This document shows positions 24,823 to 34,657 of a stretch of 64,000 nucleotides of DNA, piece by piece. Positions within the stretch are counted from its first letter, which is position 1. Every line of letters begins with the position of its first letter. Both the position numbers and the translations under genes were made by a program. Source of the stretch: Aquidulcibacter paucihalophilus (GTDB lineage Bacteria; Pseudomonadota; Alphaproteobacteria; Caulobacterales; Aquidulcibacteraceae); NCBI RefSeq assembly GCF_002105465.1, contig NZ_NCSQ01000165.1, forward strand, positions 1-64,000. The letters run 5' to 3'. The notes beneath the pieces were generated by a model. It was given only the letters and a program-made list of their open reading frames with translations. It was not told the origin of the DNA and made no database searches.

Positions 24823-26748
24823 CTAAGCCGCGATCGCAGGGTCTTTGGCTTTTGGCTCATGGTCCACGTTGAGGCTATTTGCCCGATGGGCCTCGTCATA
24901 CTGCAGGATGGTCAACTCAAAAATGGAACCGACTCCACTCTCACTGGTGACCGTCACATCCCCACCCATAAGACGGGCAAGTTTGCGCGTGATGGCAAGC
25001 CCAAGGCCTGTGCCGCCAAATTTCCGCGTGGTTGAATCGTCGGCTTGGACAAAAGGATCAAAGATGCGCCCCACTTGTTCGGGCGTAAGACAAATCCCGG
25101 TATCCTTGACTTGAAACAGCAGGTAATCGCCGCTTTGTTTCAATTCCAAACTTACCACGCCCTGATTGGTGAATTTCGCGGCATTGGAAGCCAGATTATA
25201 CAAGCATTGGCGTAAACGCGTCGGATCGCCGAAGGCATGATGGATTGGTGCCGCCTGCAGCGCCAACACATTGCCATTGGTCTCAAGAATGGGCCGAATA
25301 ATGTCGGCCACTTCCTGCAGAATCGCGGCGGGAGAATAGGCGATCGCCTCTGTCTCCATAGAGCCAGCTTCAATTTTGGATAAATCCAAGATTTGGTTGA
25401 TGAGGCCCAACAAATGCTTACCTGCCCCCTTGATACGGGCTGCATCCTCACGGCTTTGCGCCAGGTTTGCACCTTGAAGGTCGTCTTCAAGAATCTCAGC
25501 ATAGCCAATCACAGCGTTCAGAGGTGTGCGTAACTCATGACTCATGATGGCCAAGAAAGACGATTTTGCCTTGTTGGCAGCCACCGCGCTGGCCCGCTCG
25601 GCTTCTGCCTCAAGGCGCCCTGCAGCATCGATCCGCAAGCGCTCAAAGGCGCGGGCGAGGGCACCTACCTCATCGCCGCGCTCTTGCAGAGGGGTTTCTT
25701 CGCTGAGGTCGCCCGATACAAAGCGCTCTGCAACTTGGGTCAAAAGCTTCAGCGGCTTTGTGACTCGGAAGCGCAAAAAGGCGAACACAAAGATCAGCGC
25801 GACTGTAAACAGAATCGAGGTTGCCAATAAGGATTGGTTGCGAGCGGTTTCAAGTCGAACAATCCGCTCTTCCAAAAGTCGCGACAATTCGGTTGCGACG
25901 ATGAGGCTAACATCGTGAAACTGCTTGCGGGCTTGCCATTCAAGGGCAGCGGCCACCTTCGGTTCGAAAGTGTCGCTGCCACCCGAGAGACGGCGCGTAT
26001 AGGTGTCCAGCCGGTCAAGGGCCCGAATACCTTCGGCAAATTCGCTCTGGAAAATCCCCAGTCGTTCTGCGGTTCGAGAATGACGCAACGCTGATGCTGC
26101 AGAATCTTCAAGCTGACTGATTGCCACGCGATAGCCGCCGCTCACGCGCAGCAATTCATTGCCGTCAGTTGCGACATTGGATTTATTCTCGCTACTGAAA
26201 TAGCCCATTGCAACAGCTTTGGCGTCTAGGATTGACTGTGTTGCTGGGAAGCGGACGATCAAAAGGTCCATCAAATAATAGGAATCCAGCTCTGGATCGA
26301 GGATTAGGTTAGACGCATCGCCGACTTGTCCAGTGAGGGTTCGTAGCTTGGAGCGGATGGCGTTTACAGGACCAATTTCGGCACGCCCGCTGGCTGCAAT
26401 TTCAAGCAAATCCTCAGATACTTGCTCAACGGTTGCCTCCGTCGAGAACGCATTGCCATAACGTGCTTGTGCCCGCTTTAGGTCTGACACGGAAGTAAAG
26501 AGCTGCGAGGTGAGTGCGCCGCTGGTTTCTGACTGAAACATCGCTTGGCTCAGGCTGATGCCAGCCTCATTGATGGCTTTGGCCATTTCAACGCCGCGAA
26601 GTTCTCTCTGTGCGAAATCAATCGCCTTTTGCTGTTCTTGCAAAAACAGGACAAGCAGCAGCGCGATTGGCGCCAAAAAGGCTGCCACCGCCACCGTCAG
26701 GCTGGCCGTCAGCTTTAGAGCTCGAGGGGTTACGGTACGCAGGTTCAT
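24823..26748 (-). CDS. membrane sensor histidine kinase
   Basis: A 641-residue sensor kinase. It has a membrane helix at residues 12-34, a mainly helical periplasmic sensor region to about 300, a second helix (LLATSILFTVALIFVFAFL) and a HAMP domain (EETPLQERGDEVGALARAFERL). The HisKA domain has phospho-acceptor His404 in AIMSHELRTPLNAVIGYAE and is followed by a HATPase domain with the N box (LYNLASNAAKF), DTGICLTPEQ and GGTGLGLAITRKL. There is no receiver domain and no response regulator next to it, so it is an orphan kinase. Signal and partner are unknown. The stop is four bases from the convergent mutY stop. Confidence 0.92.
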   Translation of the reverse strand: MNLRTVTPRALKLTASLTVAVAAFLAPIALLLVLFLQEQQKAIDFAQRELRGVEMAKAINEAGISLSQAMFQSETSGALTSQLFTSVSDLKRAQARYGNAFSTEATVEQVSEDLLEIAASGRAEIGPVNAIRSKLRTLTGQVGDASNLILDPELDSYYLMDLLIVRFPATQSILDAKAVAMGYFSSENKSNVATDGNELLRVSGGYRVAISQLEDSAASALRHSRTAERLGIFQSEFAEGIRALDRLDTYTRRLSGGSDTFEPKVAAALEWQARKQFHDVSLIVATELSRLLEERIVRLETARNQSLLATSILFTVALIFVFAFLRFRVTKPLKLLTQVAERFVSGDLSEETPLQERGDEVGALARAFERLRIDAAGRLEAEAERASAVAANKAKSSFLAIMSHELRTPLNAVIGYAEILEDDLQGANLAQSREDAARIKGAGKHLLGLINQILDLSKIEAGSMETEAIAYSPAAILQEVADIIRPILETNGNVLALQAAPIHHAFGDPTRLRQCLYNLASNAAKFTNQGVVSLELKQSGDYLLFQVKDTGICLTPEQVGRIFDPFVQADDSTTRKFGGTGLGLAITRKLARLMGGDVTVTSESGVGSIFELTILQYDEAHRANSLNVDHEPKAKDPAIAA

Positions 26749-26870
26749 TGCGTATCGTATAAAACCCTTAGGTTATCATTGCGCTAAATTGGACATGTCA
26801 ATTGCATGCATGCGGGCGGCTTTGGGGCCGCCCGTGCCGATTTTTGGGGCTTTTGAGAGGGTATTCGCGA

Positions 26871-28172
<1,302 letters not shown>

Positions 28173-28595
28173 CTAGCGGCATTTGCCAAAGCGGTCTGGT
28201 GAAGCACCGGGACCACCGCGAGTACCCGGTGGGTTTTCCCAATTTGTGCCGCGGCCGCCGATTGGGCCGGGGGGATTGTTGTCATGATCGAACCAGCATT
28301 TGGCCTTTTGGTTCCAGAATCCAAAGCTTGGGTGCCAATAGCCAATGCGGGCGTTGTAATAATAGCCATGATAGGAAGGCACAAAGACGTAGCGCGTGCC
28401 CTTGTGGTGATAAATGCGGTCGGGTGAGGTGCCAGGGCCACCGCGTGGGCCGGGTGGATTTTCCCAATTGGTACCGTGACCACCAGCTCGACCTGGGGGA
28501 TTGTTATCACGGTCTTTGGCATAAGCAGGGGCACTGGCACTTGCCACAAGAACAAGAGCGGCCGTGGCGGCAAACAAACTTGGAATCGGTTTCAT
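28173..28595 (-). CDS. secreted protein with a duplicated DNNPPG repeat, function unknown
   Basis: A 140-residue exported protein. Residues 1-25 or so are a signal peptide ending SAPAYA. The mature protein has two copies of a repeat of about 34 residues: DRDNNPPGRAGGHGTNWENP and DHDNNPPGPIGGRGTNWENP, each followed by PG-RGGPG-SPDR. Between them is an aromatic segment (YHGYYYNARIGYWHPSFGFW). One Cys (KCWF) precedes the second repeat and another sits at the C-terminus (GKCR). The start is the ATG at 28595 behind GGAGAAG. I do not recognise the family. A cell-envelope or calcium/carbohydrate-binding role is a guess. Confidence 0.75.
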   Translation of the reverse strand: MKPIPSLFAATAALVLVASASAPAYAKDRDNNPPGRAGGHGTNWENPPGPRGGPGTSPDRIYHHKGTRYVFVPSYHGYYYNARIGYWHPSFGFWNQKAKCWFDHDNNPPGPIGGRGTNWENPPGTRGGPGASPDRFGKCR

Positions 28596-28684
28596 GTTTC
28601 TTCTCCATAGGTTGGGTCCCGTCATCGAGACAAACGCAGTGGGGACGGTTATTCCGTCTGAAACTGTCGCAACATTGCAGAAGT

Positions 28685-29350
28685 TTAATTTTGTAGCGCC
28701 GCGAGCACCTTGGCGACTGGCTTATAGCTCAGCCGGTGGATTGGGCAGGGACCTAAGCCTATGAGGGCTTCTTGGTGGGCCTTGGTGCCATAGCCCTTGT
28801 GCTGGGCAAACCCATAACCAGGATAGAGGTGGTCAGCTTCGGCCATCACGCGGTCGCGTGCGACTTTGGCTAGAATGGAAGCGGCTGCAATCGACAGCGA
28901 GAGATGATCGCCGCCAATCACGCAGAAGGCGGGACAGCCAAGCTTTGGTGGGCGATTGCCATCCACGAGTGCGAGGCTGGGTTGGGACGAAAGATTTTCA
29001 ACCGCCAGTGCCATCGCCTTCAAAGTGGCTTTCAGAATATTTGTGGAATCAATTTCTTGTGCCGTTACCATCACAATCGAGCTCGCCAAAGCCTGCTCTT
29101 GGATCGCCTCAAAAAGCGTATCGCGTTGGGCATGGGTCAGGCGCTTAGAATCATCGATGCCTGTGGGTAGATTTCGGGGGTTCAAGATCACGGCAGCCGC
29201 AGCCACCGGCCCGGCCCATGGGCCGCGTCCGGCCTCGTCAATGCCACATACAGTCTCAAGCGGCACACGCAGCTGTCTGGCATAGTCTGTTTCAAGGGTC
29301 AGATCGGGCATCGCTGCAACACTATGGCGGATTCGCTCAGGAATTCGCAT
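28685..29350 (-). CDS. rnhB: ribonuclease HII
   Basis: An RNase HII of about 221 residues that cleaves the RNA strand of RNA-DNA hybrids and nicks at single ribonucleotides in DNA. The Asp-Glu pair of the active site is in CGIDEAGRGPWAGPVAAAAV, the next Asp in LALVDGNR and the last in the GGDHLSLSIAAASILAKVARD helix. HPGYGFAQHKGYGT-like YPGYGFAQHKGYGTKAHQEA is the family signature. I use the ATG at 29350; a GTG three codons earlier and an ATG at 29311 are alternatives. It lies in the ccrM neighbourhood, as in Caulobacter-like genomes, and diverges from the small gene at 29422. Confidence 0.95.
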   Translation of the reverse strand: MRIPERIRHSVAAMPDLTLETDYARQLRVPLETVCGIDEAGRGPWAGPVAAAAVILNPRNLPTGIDDSKRLTHAQRDTLFEAIQEQALASSIVMVTAQEIDSTNILKATLKAMALAVENLSSQPSLALVDGNRPPKLGCPAFCVIGGDHLSLSIAAASILAKVARDRVMAEADHLYPGYGFAQHKGYGTKAHQEALIGLGPCPIHRLSYKPVAKVLAALQN

Positions 29351-29421
29351 CTCTCCCACATTGGCCCCCTTTCTTATCTCGGGCGGATTGCTATGGTCGG
29401 CTGATCAGATAGGAAGCACCC

Positions 29422-29715
29422 ATGAGCAGCAAGATCGAGCCAAGCCAGTTTGACGCCTATTCCAAGGCCGAAACCGACGAACCGTTTTTCACGCTTTTGG
29501 CCCGTGATCCCATTGCGCCATCCTTGGTTGAGGCTTGGGCCTATTTGCGCTCGGGCCAGATTGGCGCGGCAGAGATTGCGTTTAAGCAAGCTGTTGATGC
29601 TGCAACCCATATTGATCCGCAAATGCCAGGCGAAGCGCAGATTCGCTCTGCGTTTGAAGTTGCCGATGAGTGCCGCCAGTGGGCGCGCTCGAAAATGGTG
29701 TCAGGACGCCGGTAA
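29422..29715 (+). CDS. small cytoplasmic protein, function unknown
   Basis: A 97-residue soluble protein with an AGGA ribosome site before its ATG. It is predicted mostly helical: LLARDPIAPSLVEAWAYLRSG, then EIAFKQAVDAATHI and IRSAFEVADECRQWARSKM. The length and helix pairing are reminiscent of a short tetratricopeptide-like unit, but this is only a visual impression. It lies three bases before the MATE transporter gene and is probably cotranscribed with it. Confidence 0.7.
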   Translation: MSSKIEPSQFDAYSKAETDEPFFTLLARDPIAPSLVEAWAYLRSGQIGAAEIAFKQAVDAATHIDPQMPGEAQIRSAFEVADECRQWARSKMVSGRR

Positions 29716-29718
29716 ACC

Positions 29719-31110
29719 ATGACTTCTGCCCCCGATGCGGCAGCTGTGCCGCAAGGTGGGCTGCTGAAAAAGCTCCTTTTTTTAGCCGGTCCGGTTGCGG
29801 GATCGAACGTGCTCGTCATGTTGATGGGCTTGGTCGATTCCATTTTGGTGGGGCGTCATTCTGCCACGGAGCTTGCAGAACTTGCCTTGGCCTGGAGCCT
29901 GAATGGCACGGCATTGGTTGCAACCATCGGGCTGTTGGTGGGCGTACAAGTGTTGGCTGCCCGTCGCTTTGGAGAGAATAACCCACGCTCGATTGGCCTG
30001 ATCTGGCGACGCGGTATCGTAACATCGATCATCATGGGCTTTAGCCTCGCTTTGGTCCTGCACTTTGGCGCACTTTGGGCGCTCGAGCATTTGGGCCAAC
30101 AACCCGATTTGGCTAAAGGGGCGGCATCTTGTGCGGCGATCTTGGGCCTCAGCCTGCTCCCCAATGCTGTCTATCTGACCTGTGCCAAGACGTTGGAGGC
30201 CTTATCGCGGCCCCGTGTTGCGCTTGCCTTGATGGCGGGAGCTAATGTGGTCAACCTCGCATTGGCAACCTATCTTGTGCCGCTTCAGGGCGCGGATGGG
30301 GCCGCGTGGAGTACGTTAGGCGCGCGTCTCTTCTTGGCGATTGGGGCTCTAACTTGGTTGCTGAATATGCCGGATTCTCAGCAATTCGGCTTCTTGGACT
30401 TTTCAACCCGCGCAGCCCCCGGGGAAGCAAAAGAACAAGTTTCTATCGGCCTCTCGGCTGCCGGCAGTGGCGTTTTGGAAGCGGGATCCTTCAATATTCT
30501 CACCATTATTGCTGGCTTGGCAGGGGTTGTTCAAGTTGGTGCCTTCAACATCGTGATGAATATCATGTCGATTGGCTTCATGCCCGCGATGGGCATTGCT
30601 TCGGCAACGGCCGTTATAGCCTCAAACGCACGCGGCGCGGGTGACCTTGCTGGTGCCCGCAAGGTTGCTTGGCTTGGCCTAGGTCTATCGGGCGTTTACG
30701 CGGCACTTTTTTCACTTGTAACTTGGGTTGCAGCCAAGCCGATTGCCAGCGCCTTCACGACAGACCCCAGCTTAATGACCTATGGGGCCGTTTTGGTCGG
30801 TCTTGTTTGGCTGATGGCGGTCCCTGACTTTTTGCAAGTTGTTGCCGCTCAAGCGTTGCGCGCTTTAGGCAAGCCATGGTTTCCCACAATGAGTCACTTT
30901 GTCTCATATGTGCTGGTTATGTCGCCCTTGGGGTGGCTATTTTGTATCCATTTCGAACGCGGCGCACGCGGCCTTGTTGAGGCTGTGGCACTGGCCAGCA
31001 TCGTTTCGGCAGGCATTTTGGTGCTTCGTTTGTTTGTCTTAGGCCCGATCGCGTCGACAGAGGCTGCAAAAGCAGTCGATCCCCAAGCTGATAAGCCTTT
31101 ATCCCCATAA
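29719..31110 (+). CDS. MATE-family multidrug exporter
   Basis: A 463-residue membrane protein with twelve hydrophobic helices in two similar halves, as in MATE/NorM antiporters that expel cationic drugs in exchange for Na+ or H+. The start of the first helix pair (AGPVAGSNVLVMLMGLVDSILVG) and the GTALVATIGLLVGVQVLAARRFGE segment, with the matching AGSGVLEAGSFNILTIIAGL and MPAMGIASATAVIASNARGAGD in the second half, fit the family. The transported compound is unknown. It follows the small gene at 29422 with a three-base gap. Confidence 0.9.
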   Translation: MTSAPDAAAVPQGGLLKKLLFLAGPVAGSNVLVMLMGLVDSILVGRHSATELAELALAWSLNGTALVATIGLLVGVQVLAARRFGENNPRSIGLIWRRGIVTSIIMGFSLALVLHFGALWALEHLGQQPDLAKGAASCAAILGLSLLPNAVYLTCAKTLEALSRPRVALALMAGANVVNLALATYLVPLQGADGAAWSTLGARLFLAIGALTWLLNMPDSQQFGFLDFSTRAAPGEAKEQVSIGLSAAGSGVLEAGSFNILTIIAGLAGVVQVGAFNIVMNIMSIGFMPAMGIASATAVIASNARGAGDLAGARKVAWLGLGLSGVYAALFSLVTWVAAKPIASAFTTDPSLMTYGAVLVGLVWLMAVPDFLQVVAAQALRALGKPWFPTMSHFVSYVLVMSPLGWLFCIHFERGARGLVEAVALASIVSAGILVLRLFVLGPIASTEAAKAVDPQADKPLSP

Positions 31111-31194
31111 ATCAGGCTCTAGGCATTTGCGTTGGTCTCAATCTTGCGGTCTTTCATCTACCTGTACTCTTTCGGCACAGGATGGGAGAGCATC

Positions 31195-31389
31195 GTGCGC
31201 ACTTTCGGCAAGCGGCAATTACGTACGGCAGGAGCAACCGTCTTCTTAGGGCTGCTCGGCACGTCGGCTGCGCTATTGCCAATCGCGATCTTCGCCGTTT
31301 TCAGTCAGGGTGAGCCTGCTCACTGGACCCTTTATGCAGGGGCGTCCATCGTTGGCGGTGCGGTGATTGGCTGGGTCCTGCGCCGCTAA
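31195..31389 (+). CDS. small two-helix membrane protein, function unknown
   Basis: A 64-residue protein with a basic start (MRTFGKRQLRT), two membrane helices (VFLGLLGTSAALLPIAIFAVF and LYAGASIVGGAVIGWVL) and a basic end (RR). I place the start at a GTG behind GGGAGAG; a TTG at 31132 would add 21 residues without a ribosome site. It follows the MATE gene by 84 bases in the same direction. No family is recognised. Confidence 0.6.
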   Translation: MRTFGKRQLRTAGATVFLGLLGTSAALLPIAIFAVFSQGEPAHWTLYAGASIVGGAVIGWVLRR

Positions 31390-31404
31390 AGCTGGACAGG
31401 CGCC

Positions 31405-32295
31405 TTAAACGCCCAAAATCCAGCCTTCTTCTTGGGCAATCGTCTCAATTTGAGCCTCTGTAAGGCCCTTGGCCGGTCCAAACGCCGAAGCAAGTTTTCC
31501 TGCCTCATCTAAAGCTGCAAAGTGCTCTGCAATCGCGCGTACTTGCGCCAGGTCCTTTACCTCACCTGCCGCCGGAACTGCTTTGACCAGTGAGGGATAA
31601 ATCTCGGCCATGACGATTTTGACCCCATCGAGGTCCTCACGCGAGAGAGCCTTATAGCCGGTTTCAAAAGGCCAAATGCGCGCGTCGGCGCGGGTGTCGC
31701 GTAGCTTTTTTACGACGGGGATACCCGTTAAAGCCTGCGATCCGACGGATCCCGCCGTATAGAGTTTCCAGATGGGGCTTGCCCCTGTGGCCGCAAGTTC
31801 GGCTAAGCGGTGCTCTGGCAGGTCACCTGCACCATGTGGGCGCGTTTTTTTAGATTGTAGCGTCGTCAATACGTCGCGCGGTGGACAGCCCCAGAAAGGG
31901 AAAGGCCCACCCGAGATCAGTCGGTTCATCATCGCTGCTACTTGGAAGCGATTATTGGCATTATCCGGCTTGTCTTTAATTTCCTTGGACAGAAATGCCT
32001 GCATAGCCGCCCAAGGGGCACCATCAAACTTCAAAGCAGCGGCTGTTCCTGTTGGATATCCGAAGGGGAAGTCAAAACCGATCAGCGTGCGGTCGCCGCG
32101 CTTGTCAAATTCCCCCAATAGCGCGGTAATCGCCTCAAACGCGGCTTTGCGCGTGGATGGATTTTGCGCCTCAAACCGCAATTGGAGGCGCACGTCACGA
32201 CGCAAGATACCGATCCAAATTGAATCGGCACCCGTGGCAGGCTTCGCCGCGGCCGACCAGTCAACCATAACATAATTGTCGAAAAGGCGGCTCAT
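31405..32295 (-). CDS. uncharacterised protein, DUF429-like or RNase H-like fold
   Basis: A 296-residue cytoplasmic protein. It begins with a strand-like MVDWSAAAKPATGADSIWIG and later has GFDFPFGYP and MAEIYPSLV, the sort of acidic motifs placed at strand ends that suggest an RNase H-like fold with conserved Asp residues. The middle shows NNRFQVAAMMNRLISGGPFPFWGCPP. Proteins of this shape in alphaproteobacteria carry misleading names (cobalamin or molybdopterin synthesis). I assign no reaction. It is convergent with the small membrane protein gene at 31195. Confidence 0.7.
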   Translation of the reverse strand: MSRLFDNYVMVDWSAAAKPATGADSIWIGILRRDVRLQLRFEAQNPSTRKAAFEAITALLGEFDKRGDRTLIGFDFPFGYPTGTAAALKFDGAPWAAMQAFLSKEIKDKPDNANNRFQVAAMMNRLISGGPFPFWGCPPRDVLTTLQSKKTRPHGAGDLPEHRLAELAATGASPIWKLYTAGSVGSQALTGIPVVKKLRDTRADARIWPFETGYKALSREDLDGVKIVMAEIYPSLVKAVPAAGEVKDLAQVRAIAEHFAALDEAGKLASAFGPAKGLTEAQIETIAQEEGWILGV

Positions 32296-32378
32296 GGGTA
32301 GTTTCCTATTCAGGGTCGAAAATTGAAGCGCGGCTTCTACAGGGCAAGAAAGCGTTCGTCACCCTCGAAATGCAATGC

Positions 32379-32417
32379 GCAAGGCCAGTCCAGAAGTTGT
32401 TGCAAGACTGGCCTTGC
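32379..32417. repeat. perfect 12-pair inverted repeat
   Basis: GCAAGGCCAGTC (32379-32390) and GACTGGCCTTGC (32406-32417) are exact inverted complements with a 15-base loop. It lies 24 bases beyond the stop of the oxidoreductase gene at 32441 (minus strand), so it may end that transcript. No U-tract follows on either strand, so it may instead protect a 3' end. Confidence 0.6.
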
Positions 32418-32440
32418 AAGAGAGGAACAGCTGGCTGGGT

Positions 32441-33448
32441 TTAGACCAGTTTGACCAGCATTTTACCGGCGTTGGCTCCGCTGAACAGACCCATAAAGGC
32501 AGCGGGCGCCTGATCAATCCCGTTCATCACAGTCTCTTCCCACTTAATCTTGCCGTCCTTGATCCAACCGCCCATTTCCGCGAGGAATTGGCCTTGCATG
32601 CTGGCATAGTTAGACACAATGAAGCCTTGTACCTTTAGGCTTTTGCCAACGATATAGACAAGGTTTCTGGGGCCGGGGACTGGCTCTGTCGCATTATATT
32701 GGCTGATCATGCCGCATTCGGCAAAGCGCGCACCGGGACGGGCTACTTCAAGCGCGACTTCAAGATGTTCGCCACCCACATTGTCGAAATAAATGTCAAT
32801 GCCTTGTGGGGCTGCCGCGCGCACAGCGGCGAGCAAGTCTGGCACCTTCTTATAATTGACGACTTCATCAACTCCGACCGACTTCAGCCATGCTGCCTTT
32901 TCGTCCGACCCGCATGAGGCTACGACCTTACAGCCCTTGATCTTCGCGACCTGGCAAACAAGCGAACCAACTGCACCCGCAGCGCCTGATACAAAGACCG
33001 TGTCCCCCGGCTTTGGCGCACCGATTTCCAAGAAACCGCAATAAGCGGTCATGCCAGGCATGCCCATCACCCCCAAAAAGGCCTGCAATGGGATGCCATG
33101 GGTGTCGATCTTGGTGAATAGAGCTTTGGGGCCTGTCACATATTCCCGCCAGCCCAACATGTGGGTCACGATGTCGCCCACTTGAAAGTCTGGATCGCCG
33201 CTTTCAACGACTTCACCAATGGCGTGGCCTTGTAGCGCTTCGCCCAATTGGAAAGGCGGCACATAGCTAGGGCGGTCATACATGCGGCCGCGCATATAGG
33301 GGTCAACACTCATCCAATGGTTCTTCACTTGGACAAAGCCCGCAGCGGGTGCCCCGATTTCAACGCTGGCGATTTCGAAGTTTTCAGCCACTGGCGAGCC
33401 TTCTGGACGCGACTTCAGGCGAACTTCTTTCGATGTAACTGTTGGCAT
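32441..33448 (-). CDS. NADP-dependent oxidoreductase, MDR superfamily (CurA/YncB-like)
   Basis: A 335-residue medium-chain dehydrogenase/reductase without zinc ligands. The N-terminal part (VKNHWMSVDPYMRGRMYD) is the hallmark of the leukotriene B4 dehydrogenase/prostaglandin reductase branch, and the Rossmann motif is VFVSGAAGAVGSLVCQVAKI. These enzymes reduce the double bond of alpha,beta-unsaturated carbonyls with NADPH. IDIYFDNVGGEHLE is another family marker. The start is the ATG at 33448 behind GGGAGAG; the longer frame to 33523 has no ribosome site. It stands alone. Confidence 0.92.
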   Translation of the reverse strand: MPTVTSKEVRLKSRPEGSPVAENFEIASVEIGAPAAGFVQVKNHWMSVDPYMRGRMYDRPSYVPPFQLGEALQGHAIGEVVESGDPDFQVGDIVTHMLGWREYVTGPKALFTKIDTHGIPLQAFLGVMGMPGMTAYCGFLEIGAPKPGDTVFVSGAAGAVGSLVCQVAKIKGCKVVASCGSDEKAAWLKSVGVDEVVNYKKVPDLLAAVRAAAPQGIDIYFDNVGGEHLEVALEVARPGARFAECGMISQYNATEPVPGPRNLVYIVGKSLKVQGFIVSNYASMQGQFLAEMGGWIKDGKIKWEETVMNGIDQAPAAFMGLFSGANAGKMLVKLV

Positions 33449-33654
33449 GTATCTCTCCCTGCGAACCTGGCGCTCCTGAGCGCTTCTGGGGTGGGAATGA
33501 CGGCCTTTTGGGCAGCGGGTCAAGTCATCTTGGCGAGGCCATTTGTGGCTTGCTGCAAATGTTTGCTGGAAATGGCTGGTTTGCTGAAGTTTTTTTGAGC
33601 GCGCGATTGATGGACGCCCGCCTTTTATGCTTGAGCACCACGCGCTTGTGACAG

Positions 33655-34626
33655 ATGCGTGAAGCCTCCGTGACTTTTTGGATGGCAGACCCGCGTTTAA
33701 GTGAAGGGGCCGGTAAGAGCTTGTTGAAGGTGGGACTCATAGGAGCAGGTGTGGCGGGGGAGCGCCATGCAGCGGCGCTGCGCGTGACGTCCGGTGCTAG
33801 CCTGATCGGTCTTTATGAGCCCGATACCCGCCGTTCTGAGGGCTTGTGTGCCCGCTTCGGCATCGAGCCTATGGCCCTAGACGACCTGTTGGCACGAGCC
33901 GATGCCGTGATCATTGCTGCCCCGGCCGGAACCCATGGGCAGATCAGCCTGCAAGCCCTCTCCCAAGGTTGCCATGTTCTGGTAGAGCGCCCGATTGCGA
34001 CTTCTCGCGAGGAAGCCCAAGCCATGGTCGCCGAGGCCCGTGCCCGGCACTTAATTCTGCAAGTTGGGCATAGAGAAGGCCCAACCTTGGCTGCCTTGGG
34101 GCTTGTCCCAGCCATGTCTGGATTGCGTCACTTTGAAGCCATACGTGAAGCGCCACCACGAGAACATATCAGCGATGTTTCGGTGATCTTGGATCTGATG
34201 ATTCAAGATCTTTATGTCGCCGCCGTTTTGTTTGGTTCCCGCGCTGTGTCGGTTAGAGCCACCAAGCTGGGCGGTCGAGGGGCCGCCATTGATGCCGCAG
34301 AAGCCCGCGTGCGTTTTAAAGGGGGCGGTGAAGCCCGTGTACGCGCCACGCGGACTGCGAGCGTCCGCACTACCCAATGGATGTTGGATACCGGCCAAGG
34401 GCAGGGGCAAATGAGCGTTGATTTTGTCCGCGGCGTTGTTAGCCATGGGGCGAATTGGCCTAATCCGAGGCCATTTCTCGCCCAAGACTCAGATCCAGTC
34501 GCCCAAGTGCTTGGCCAATTTGTAGCGGCATGTACAGCACCCTATGCGGAATTGTCCAACCAAGAAGCGATTACGGCGATGGACCTCGCCCTGCAGATCG
34601 AAACCATTCTCAGCGCAAACCTTTGA
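33655..34626 (+). CDS. Gfo/Idh/MocA-like protein with changed catalytic residues
   Basis: A protein of up to 323 residues with a Rossmann NAD(P)-binding start (VGLIGAGVAGERHAAAL) and a C-terminal alpha/beta domain. The family EKP motif reads ERP here (LVERPIATSREEA), and the catalytic DxxIHD-type motif reads DLMIQDLY, with Gln for His. Both usual catalytic residues, Lys and His, are replaced, so it may bind sugar and cofactor without normal dehydrogenase activity. The start is uncertain: the ATG at 33655 has no ribosome site, whereas TTG codons near 33720 lie about ten bases after AAGGGG. It is 31 bases upstream of nadE, probably in one transcript. Confidence 0.75.
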   Translation: MREASVTFWMADPRLSEGAGKSLLKVGLIGAGVAGERHAAALRVTSGASLIGLYEPDTRRSEGLCARFGIEPMALDDLLARADAVIIAAPAGTHGQISLQALSQGCHVLVERPIATSREEAQAMVAEARARHLILQVGHREGPTLAALGLVPAMSGLRHFEAIREAPPREHISDVSVILDLMIQDLYVAAVLFGSRAVSVRATKLGGRGAAIDAAEARVRFKGGGEARVRATRTASVRTTQWMLDTGQGQGQMSVDFVRGVVSHGANWPNPRPFLAQDSDPVAQVLGQFVAACTAPYAELSNQEAITAMDLALQIETILSANL

Positions 34627-34657
34627 ACCAAGTCGCACATCAGGCTAGTTTAGGCCT

